From NCBI GenBank assembly GCA_937902695.1, contig CALFNI010000323.1, positions 1 through 6,111 on the forward strand: a stretch of DNA of 6,111 nt. The letters are read 5' to 3'. The stretch is from an uncultured Rhodanobacteraceae bacterium (lineage in GTDB: Bacteria > Pseudomonadota > Gammaproteobacteria > Xanthomonadales > Rhodanobacteraceae). Both the position numbers and the translations under genes were made by a program. The notes beneath the pieces are model-generated. The model saw only the letters and a list, made by a program, of their open reading frames with translations, was not told the origin of the DNA and made no database searches. This document shows positions 1-6,111 of this stretch, in pieces; position 1 is the first letter of the stretch; each line of letters begins with the position of its first letter.

Positions 1-2367
1 CGCCGTCCGCCGCGCGCGTTGCTCGCCGACGAAGTGGGCCTCGGCAAGACGATCGAGGCCGGCATGATCCTCGCGCGACAGATCGCGACCGGGCGCGCAT
101 CGCGCGTGCTCGTGCTCGCGCCGCCCAGCCTGACCAGCCAGTGGTTCGTCGAGCTGCTGCGCCGTTTCAATCTTTCGTTCTCGCTGTTCGACGAGGAGCG
201 CTGCGAAGCGATCGAAGTCGGCGACGCGGCACGCAATCCCTTCGAGGACGAGCAGCTCGTGATCGCCGCCATCGACTGGCTCGACGGCGATCCGAAGCGC
301 GCCGAGCAGGCCGTCGCGGCCGGCTGGGACATCGTCGTCGTCGACGAGGCGCACCATCTCGAATGGACGCCCGACGCGGCGAGCTCGGCATACGCGTTCG
401 TCGAGCGGCTGGCCGAGATGTCGCCGGGCCTGATCCTGCTCACCGCGACGCCGCAGCAGCTCGGCCGCACGGGCCACTTCGCACGGCTTCGGCTGCTCGA
501 TCCCGCGCGCTACTCCGACCTCGATCGTTTCATCGCCGAAAGCGAACGCTACGTGCAGCTGTCGGCGCTGGCGTCCGCGCTCATCGACGGCGCCGCACTC
601 GAGCCCGGCGCGCGCGACGAGCTCGCACGCGTGTTCGCCGACGATCCCGATCTGCTCGCGCTGCTCGACCGCTACGCGAGCGAAGGCGCATCGGCGGCGC
701 CCGCGCTCATCGATGCGCTGATCGATCGGCACGGCACCGGCCGCGTCATGTTCCGCAACCGCCGCGCGCAGATCGGCGGCTTTCCGCGTCGCGTCAGCGC
801 GATCGCGGTCCTCGACAGCAGCGGGCTCGACGACACGATGCGCCAGCGCCTGCTGGCCGAGTTCCATGCCGATGCGCAGGCGCATCCGCCGCCGGGCGAG
901 CCCGATTACGCGAACGATCCGCGGCTACCCTGGCTCGTCGCGCTCATCGAGAAGCTCGCGGGCGAGAAGTTCCTCTTGATCTGCCGCACGCAATCGAAGG
1001 TGCTCGCGCTCGAGGAAGCCTTGCGCACGCGCACCGGCACCAAGGTCGCGCGCTTCCACGAAGGCATGACGATCCTGCAGCGCGACCGCAACGCGGCCTG
1101 GTTCTCCGAGCGCGACGGCGCCCGCGTGCTGCTCTGCTCCGAGATCGGTTCCGAAGGACGCAACTTCCAGTTCGCGCATCACCTGATCCTGTGGGACCTG
1201 CCGCTCGATCCGGACCTGCTCGAACAGCGCATCGGCCGTCTCGACCGCATCGGCCAGAAGCACGACATCTCGCTGCACGCGCCCGCGATCGCCGGCACCG
1301 CGCAGCACGCACTGCTGCGCTGGTACGACGAAGGCCTCGACGCGCTCCGCACGAGCCCGTCCGACGGCCGCGAGATCCTGCGCCGGTACCGCACGCGCCT
1401 GGTCGCCGAAGCGGAACGCCACGCGCTCGGCGGTGACGATCCCGACGCGGAGATCGATTCGCTCATCGCCGAAACGCGCGCGACGCACCGCGAGCTCAGC
1501 GAGCTCGTGCAGACCGGCCGCGATCGCCTGCTCGAGCTCGCGTCCGAACGGTACGGCCGCGAGAACGCGCTCGCGGACGCGCTCGCCGCGGCCGATGCGG
1601 ACGGGCTGGACGACTTCGTGCTCGCGCTGTTCGAGCAGTTCGGCATCGAAAACGAGGAAATCGCGCCGCGCACGGTCGTGCTCGATCCGGAATACCTCAG
1701 CACCGAAGGATTTCGCGGCCTCAAGGACGGGCCCCAGCAGGTCACGTTCGATCGCGCGACCGCGCTCGCGCGCGAGGACCTGCCACTGCTCCGGCTCGAT
1801 CATCCGCTCGTGGCCGGCGCGCTCGATCTGCTGCTCGAAAGCGAGCAGGGCAACGCATCGCTCCTGATCGACGCGACGCTGCCGCCGCGCACGGCGCTGC
1901 TCGAATGCGTGTTCGTGCTCGAATGCGTCGCCGATGCGCGGCTCGACGTGCGCCGCTTCCTGCCGCCGCTGCCGCTGCGCATCGTCGTCGACAACCGGCT
2001 CAATGCGCGCAACGATTTCGCGGCCTCCGACGAGGCGCTCGCGCGCGCGAAGGAGCAGCCCATCGATGCGACGCGCTACCGGCCGTTGCTCGCCAAGCTC
2101 GTGCCGCCGATGTTCGCGGCGGCGGAGACGCAGGCGCGCGGTCTCGCGGCCACCGAGATCGGTGCAGCGCTTTCCGCGGCGGCCCAGGCGCTCGGCGAGG
2201 AGCGCGATCGCCTCGCGGCGCTCGCCCTGATCAATCCGTCCGTCCGCAGCGAGGAGATCGAAGCGCTCGACGCCGAGCTCGAAGCCGTGCGCCACGCGAT
2301 CCCGACGGCAGCGCCGAGGCTCGACGCCGTGCGGTTCGTCTGCACGCCGGACATCGTCGTGCGTTGA
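1..2367 (+). CDS. rapA: RNA polymerase-associated protein RapA (SNF2-family ATPase), 5'-truncated by window edge
   Basis: RapA (HepA) is a Swi2/Snf2-type ATPase that binds RNA polymerase and helps recycle it from stalled post-transcription complexes. The frame is open from base 1 with no start, so the true start lies upstream. The window opens in motif I: ADEVGLGKT, with the Walker A lysine at nt 46-48. Motif II DEAHH is at nt 343-357, and motif III TATP at 442-453. The second RecA-like lobe carries SEIGSEGRNFQF (about 1138-1173) and motif VI EQRIGRLDRIGQ (1222-1257). The rest is the long RapA-specific C-terminal region, with FLPPLPLRIVVD and near the end INPSVRSEEIEAL, both resembling E. coli RapA as I recall it. 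The 788 codons present plus the missing N-terminal Tudor-like region (about 170 residues in E. coli) would match the usual length of about 968. All ATPase motifs look intact. It converges on accD with 3 bp between stops. Identification is firm; only the 5' end is unknown. Confidence 0.96.
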   Translation, partial: RRPPRALLADEVGLGKTIEAGMILARQIATGRASRVLVLAPPSLTSQWFVELLRRFNLSFSLFDEERCEAIEVGDAARNPFEDEQLVIAAIDWLDGDPKRAEQAVAAGWDIVVVDEAHHLEWTPDAASSAYAFVERLAEMSPGLILLTATPQQLGRTGHFARLRLLDPARYSDLDRFIAESERYVQLSALASALIDGAALEPGARDELARVFADDPDLLALLDRYASEGASAAPALIDALIDRHGTGRVMFRNRRAQIGGFPRRVSAIAVLDSSGLDDTMRQRLLAEFHADAQAHPPPGEPDYANDPRLPWLVALIEKLAGEKFLLICRTQSKVLALEEALRTRTGTKVARFHEGMTILQRDRNAAWFSERDGARVLLCSEIGSEGRNFQFAHHLILWDLPLDPDLLEQRIGRLDRIGQKHDISLHAPAIAGTAQHALLRWYDEGLDALRTSPSDGREILRRYRTRLVAEAERHALGGDDPDAEIDSLIAETRATHRELSELVQTGRDRLLELASERYGRENALADALAAADADGLDDFVLALFEQFGIENEEIAPRTVVLDPEYLSTEGFRGLKDGPQQVTFDRATALAREDLPLLRLDHPLVAGALDLLLESEQGNASLLIDATLPPRTALLECVFVLECVADARLDVRRFLPPLPLRIVVDNRLNARNDFAASDEALARAKEQPIDATRYRPLLAKLVPPMFAAAETQARGLAATEIGAALSAAAQALGEERDRLAALALINPSVRSEEIEALDAELEAVRHAIPTAAPRLDAVRFVCTPDIVVR

Positions 2368-2370
2368 CGG

Positions 2371-3234
2371 TCAGGCGGCCTTCGGCTTCTTCGTCATCAC
2401 CGCCAGCATCGCCGCGATCTTGTCGCGCATCTGCCGCCGGTCGACGATCATGTCGATCGCGCCATGGTCGAGCAGGAACTCCGAGCGCTGAAACCCTTCG
2501 GGCAGCGTCTCGCGCACGGTCTGCTCGATCACGCGCGGGCCGGCAAAACCGATCAGCGCCTTCGGCTCGCCGATGTTGATGTCGCCGAGCATGCCGAGAC
2601 TGGCCGAGACGCCGCCGGTGGTCGGATGCGTCAGCACCGAGACGTAGGGCACGCCGGCGTCGCGCAGCCGTGCGAGCGCAGCCGACGTCTTCGCCATCTG
2701 CATCAGCGAGAACAGGCCTTCCTGCATGCGTGCGCCGCCCGTCGCCGCGAAAGAAACCAGCGGCGCGCGATCGGCGAGCGAGCGCTCGGCCGCGCGCGTG
2801 AACTTCTCGCCGACGACCGAGCCCATCGAGCCGCCCATGTACTCGAACTCGAACGCGGTGGCAACCACCGGATTCGATTTGAGCGTGCCGCGCATCGCGA
2901 TCAGGGCGTCCTTCTCGCCGGTCGCCTTCTGCGCCGCGGCGATGCGATCGCGATATTTCTTCGAATCGCGGAACTTGAGCGGATCCATCGGCTCCAGCGC
3001 AGCGGACAGCTCCTCGGCGCTGCCTTCGTCGAGGAACGTGCCGAGCCGCGCGCGCGCGCGCATCGAGTGATGATGCGAGCACTTCGGGCAGACCATGAGG
3101 TTGCGCTCGAGCTCCGGGCGATACAGCACCGCGCCGCAGCCTTCGCATTTTTCCCAAAGGCCCTCGGGCACCTTGCCCTTGGTCGTCGCCGCGGCCTTTT
3201 CGCGCGGCGACATCAGTTTCTGCAGCCAGTTCAT
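2371..3234 (-). CDS. accD: Acetyl-CoA carboxylase carboxyltransferase subunit beta
   Basis: AccD pairs with AccA to form the carboxyltransferase that moves the carboxyl group from carboxybiotin to acetyl-CoA, giving malonyl-CoA for fatty-acid synthesis in the cytoplasm. From the chosen start it has 287 residues (E. coli: 304). The N-terminal zinc ribbon is complete: Cys30, Cys33, Cys49 and Cys52 (CxxC-x15-CxxC, within CEGCG and CPKC). The crotonase-like domain follows, with [41 protein letters not shown] and [20 protein letters not shown]. Start choice: the frame stays open to an ATG at 3318, which overlaps trpA by 11 bp and would add 28 residues. I prefer the ATG at 3234 because homologues begin at the M-x-W-L-x-KL-type sequence seen there, because GGGAGAA lies 9 nt upstream, and because the 28 extra codons have a weaker third-position G/C bias and a low-complexity Pro/Glu/Ala make-up. 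It is the last gene of the minus-strand cluster. Confidence 0.96.
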   Translation of the reverse strand: MNWLQKLMSPREKAAATTKGKVPEGLWEKCEGCGAVLYRPELERNLMVCPKCSHHHSMRARARLGTFLDEGSAEELSAALEPMDPLKFRDSKKYRDRIAAAQKATGEKDALIAMRGTLKSNPVVATAFEFEYMGGSMGSVVGEKFTRAAERSLADRAPLVSFAATGGARMQEGLFSLMQMAKTSAALARLRDAGVPYVSVLTHPTTGGVSASLGMLGDINIGEPKALIGFAGPRVIEQTVRETLPEGFQRSEFLLDHGAIDMIVDRRQMRDKIAAMLAVMTKKPKAA

Positions 3235-3243
3235 GTCGTAAGC

Positions 3244-3250
3244 TTCTCCC
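3244..3250 (-). promoter_or_regulatory. Likely accD ribosome binding site that decides the start
   Basis: On the minus strand GGGAGAA ends 9 nt before the ATG at 3234. The competing ATG at 3318 has GGAGAG only 2 nt upstream, which is closer than usual. This spacing, together with where homologues begin, favours the shorter AccD. It is a sequence-only inference. Confidence 0.5.
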
Positions 3251-3307
3251 GATTCGATCGGCGGCGCGGGTTCGGCGCCTTCCGGCAACTGTGCATCGTC
3301 CGGCGGA

Positions 3308-4126
3308 CTATGCGACATGGCTCTCCGCGCGCGCGTCGAGCGCGGCGCGGATCGGCGCCAGGAACTCGCCGGCGCGCCTGCACGCGTCGGCCGCGTCCTT
3401 GCTCGCGGCGAGCCGGTCGACCAGCGCGCTGCCGATCACGACGGCGTCGGCGAACGTGCCGATGGCCGCGGCCGACGCCGCGTCGCGCACGCCGAATCCG
3501 ACCGCGACCGGCGTCTTCGCCGAGCGCTTGATGCCGGCGACGCGTGCGCGGACGTCGTCCATGCTGAGCCGGTCGGCGCCGGTGATGCCGGCGAACGACA
3601 CGTAGTATAGGAAACCTTCGGCCGCGGCGCAGATCGCGGCGAGGCGCGCCGGCGCGGTCGTCGGCGCGGCGAGCAGGACGCGCGCGAGGCCCGCCGCGGC
3701 GAGCGGCGCCGTCGTCTGGATCTCCTCGATCGGGCAGTCGACGAGCAGGACGCCGTCGGCGCCGGCGTCCTTCGCCTCGTCCGCGAAGCGTCCGCTGCCA
3801 TGGATCTCGATCGGATTCAGATAGCCCATCAGCACGACCGGCGTCGTCGCGTCGCGCGCACGGAACTCGCGCACGTAGGCGAGCACGCGCGCGAGCCCGA
3901 CGCCGCGTGCAAGCGCGCGCTCGTTCGCGTGCTGGATGACGGGCCCGTCGGCCATCGGATCCGAAAACGGAACGCCGAGCTCGACGAGATCGGCGCCGGC
4001 ATCGACCAGCGCATGCATGATCGCAACCGTCGCGTCCGCTGAGGGATCGCCGGCCGTGACGAATGGAATCAGACCGGTCCGGCCCGCCGCGCGGAGCGCG
4101 GCGAAGCGCGCGTCGATGCGATTCAT
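3308..4126 (-). CDS. trpA: Tryptophan synthase alpha subunit
   Basis: TrpA cleaves indole-3-glycerol phosphate to indole and glyceraldehyde 3-phosphate; the indole is channelled to TrpB within the alpha2beta2 complex. The protein is a TIM barrel of 272 residues (E. coli: 268). From the ATG at 4126 the catalytic residues fall at Glu49 ([10 protein letters not shown]) and Asp60 (MADGPVIQ), the same numbers as in the enteric enzymes, which supports this start. Further landmarks are IPFVTAGDP at residues 20-28, GYLNPI, the loop-6 [19 protein letters not shown], and the phosphate-binding GFGV and VIGSALV. An in-frame GTG at 4138 would add only four residues and has no better ribosome site; GGGTGG sits about 10 nt before the ATG. 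Upstream, a 145-bp spacer with a palindromic repeat separates it from trpB. The stop is TAG at 3308-3310. No catalytic residue is missing, so it should be functional. Confidence 0.96.
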   Translation of the reverse strand: MNRIDARFAALRAAGRTGLIPFVTAGDPSADATVAIMHALVDAGADLVELGVPFSDPMADGPVIQHANERALARGVGLARVLAYVREFRARDATTPVVLMGYLNPIEIHGSGRFADEAKDAGADGVLLVDCPIEEIQTTAPLAAAGLARVLLAAPTTAPARLAAICAAAEGFLYYVSFAGITGADRLSMDDVRARVAGIKRSAKTPVAVGFGVRDAASAAAIGTFADAVVIGSALVDRLAASKDAADACRRAGEFLAPIRAALDARAESHVA

Positions 4127-4146
4127 CGCGTGCGCCACCCACGTTC

Positions 4147-4235
4147 CGTCGTCCCCGCGAAAGCGGTGACCCAGTGCCCTTGCTTCACCTGCGCAAGAAG
4201 CAAGGCGCTGGCTTCCCGCTTTCGCGGGAACGACG
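4147..4235. repeat. Imperfect inverted repeat, REP/MITE-like palindromic element in the trpB-trpA spacer
   Basis: The left arm (4147-4185) and right arm (4198-4235) are near-perfect reverse complements around a 12-nt loop, with about five mismatches and one single-base indel. Each arm contains its own small hairpin. The right one, 4213-4230, is perfect: TTCCCGC, loop TTTC, GCGGGAA. The left one, about 4151-4170, is decayed: GTC-C-CCGC, loop GAAA, GCGG-T-GAC, with one mismatch. The core resembles the CCCGCGAAAGCGGG-type dispersed repeats common between genes in many proteobacteria, including xanthomonads. On the minus strand the element lies between the trpB stop and the trpA start, so it is probably transcribed in the trp mRNA and could fold into one long stem or two short ones. 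It has no coding capacity. Assigning it to a repeat family needs genome-wide copies, which I cannot see. Confidence 0.8.
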
Positions 4236-4252
4236 AAAGTTGTTTTTGCGAG

Positions 4253-4271
4253 GAGACGCTCACAGCGACGC

Positions 4272-4276
<5 letters not shown>
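4253..4276 (-). repeat. 12-bp tandem duplication carrying the trpB stop codon
   Basis: Two adjacent 12-bp units, 4253-4264 and 4265-4276, match at 11 of 12 positions. Read on the minus strand each is TGTGAGCGTC followed by GC or TC. The first-read unit contains the trpB stop TGA at 4274-4272. Because the unit is exactly four codons, the second carries another in-frame TGA at 4262-4260. It looks like a small slippage duplication giving a double stop. Confidence 0.6.
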
Positions 4277-5486
<1,210 letters not shown>

Positions 5487-5502
5487 GGTCTTCGGGGCGC
5501 GG

Positions 5503-6111
5503 TCAGTCCTCGCGCGCGGCATCGGCCTGCCGGACTTCGGCGGCGAACGCGCGCATCTTCGCGGCATCCTTGATGCCGGGCGCCGATTCGATGCCGCTCG
5601 AGACGTCCACGGCGTAGGGTCGCACGGTTGTGATCGCCTCCGCCACGTTCGCCACGTTCAAGCCGCCGGCAAGCACGAACTGGCGGCCCGAGCCGGCCGG
5701 AATGCGCGTCCAGTCGAACGTTGCGCCGGTGCCGCCGCGCGCGCCGCGCGCGTGACTGTCGAGCAGGAGGCCCGCCGCATTCGGATACGCGCTGGCGTGG
5801 CGCGCGATGTCGGCAACCGAACCCATCGGCACGGCCTTGATGTAGGGCCGCGCGAAGCTCGATGCGAATCCGTCGGTCTCGGCGCCGTGGAACTGCAGGA
5901 TATCGGGCTGCACGCTGGCGATGACTTCCTCGATCCAGCCGGCCTCGTCATCCATGAAGAGCGCGACTGCCGTGACGAACGCCGGCAGCTCGTTGCGGAT
6001 CACGCGCGCCTGGCTGATGCCGACGAAGCGCTGGCTCGAGCGCGTGAAGACGAGGCCGATCGCGTCGACGCCGAGCTCGACGCTGCGCCTGACGTCGTCG
6101 ATGCGCGTGAT
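5503..6111 (-). CDS. trpF: Phosphoribosylanthranilate isomerase, N-terminus cut by window edge
   Basis: TrpF isomerises N-(5-phosphoribosyl)anthranilate to CdRP (an Amadori rearrangement) in tryptophan synthesis. The frame is open to the last base of the window and encodes 202 residues, starting at [19 protein letters not shown]; family members of about 205-215 residues have K-I/F-C-G just before this, so only about ten residues, including the catalytic cysteine, lie off the edge. Inside the window are the catalytic aspartate in LLLDSHARG, the GGTGATFDW phosphate-loop region, [10 protein letters not shown], and [15 protein letters not shown], the second phosphate-binding segment. A GTG at 6003-6001 is an internal valine codon, not the start, because the reading frame upstream still matches TrpF. 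It is a stand-alone trpF, not the trpCF fusion of enteric bacteria. The stop TGA at 5505-5503 lies 16 nt before trpB, so the two are surely cotranscribed. Confidence 0.95.
   Translation of the reverse strand: MTRIDDVRRSVELGVDAIGLVFTRSSQRFVGISQARVIRNELPAFVTAVALFMDDEAGWIEEVIASVQPDILQFHGAETDGFASSFARPYIKAVPMGSVADIARHASAYPNAAGLLLDSHARGARGGTGATFDWTRIPAGSGRQFVLAGGLNVANVAEAITTVRPYAVDVSSGIESAPGIKDAAKMRAFAAEVRQADAARED

Noticed and set aside
925..2295. Long open frame (456 codons) on the minus strand opposite rapA
   Set aside because: It lies wholly inside a clear RapA coding region, has an arginine/glutamate-rich translation with no recognisable motif, and is the usual antisense shadow of high-GC coding DNA.
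3040..3061. Alternating GC run resembling a simple repeat
   Set aside because: It is explained by Ala/Arg codons of AccD (RARARM region) in a GC-rich genome.
2464..3531. Open frame (355 codons) on the plus strand across accD and the end of trpA
   Set aside because: It runs antisense through two conserved genes and their junction, and its translation is arginine-rich with no domain features.
4136..4146. Promoter or intrinsic terminator immediately upstream of trpA on the minus strand
   Set aside because: No T-run follows the hairpin in this direction and I could find no convincing -35/-10 pair in the spacer.
5487..5567. N-terminal extension of TrpB into trpF
   Set aside because: The added 27 codons are Arg/Pro-rich, overlap the TrpF C-terminus and precede the point where family members start.

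Overview
The window is ordinary core-genome DNA from a high-GC proteobacterium, with G or C at most third codon positions. The protein sequences and gene order (trpF-trpB-trpA-accD on one strand, trpF separate rather than fused to trpC, and a RapA-type SNF2 ATPase nearby) point to a gammaproteobacterium of the Xanthomonadales or a close relative. I placed it from recalled family features and gene order, not from a search. It holds no phage, transposase, CRISPR or defence gene, and I found no undescribed multi-gene system.

Layout. Positions 1-2367 (+) carry the 3' four-fifths of rapA, entering at the Walker A motif. Only 3 bp separate its stop from the stop of accD, which runs on the minus strand. 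Reading leftwards from the right edge, the minus strand then has trpF (cut by the window end just inside its N-terminus), trpB, trpA and accD. trpF and trpB are 16 bp apart. trpB and trpA are 145 bp apart, and that spacer holds an 89-bp imperfect inverted repeat built from two CCCGC/GCGGG-type palindromes, which looks like a dispersed REP/MITE-like element. trpA is followed by accD either with an 11-bp overlap or, more likely, with a 73-bp gap, depending on the accD start.

How the genes work together. TrpF makes CdRP from phosphoribosyl-anthranilate, the third step after chorismate. TrpA and TrpB form the alpha2beta2 tryptophan synthase that completes tryptophan. TrpC, which acts between them, is not in the window. 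AccD is the beta subunit of the acetyl-CoA carboxylase carboxyltransferase and serves fatty-acid synthesis; it is linked to the trp genes by gene order rather than by pathway. RapA recycles RNA polymerase and is a separate, convergent unit.

The points most worth a second look are the palindromic element splitting trpB from trpA, the nearly abutting convergent ends of rapA and accD with no recognisable terminator, and the absence of folC after accD.
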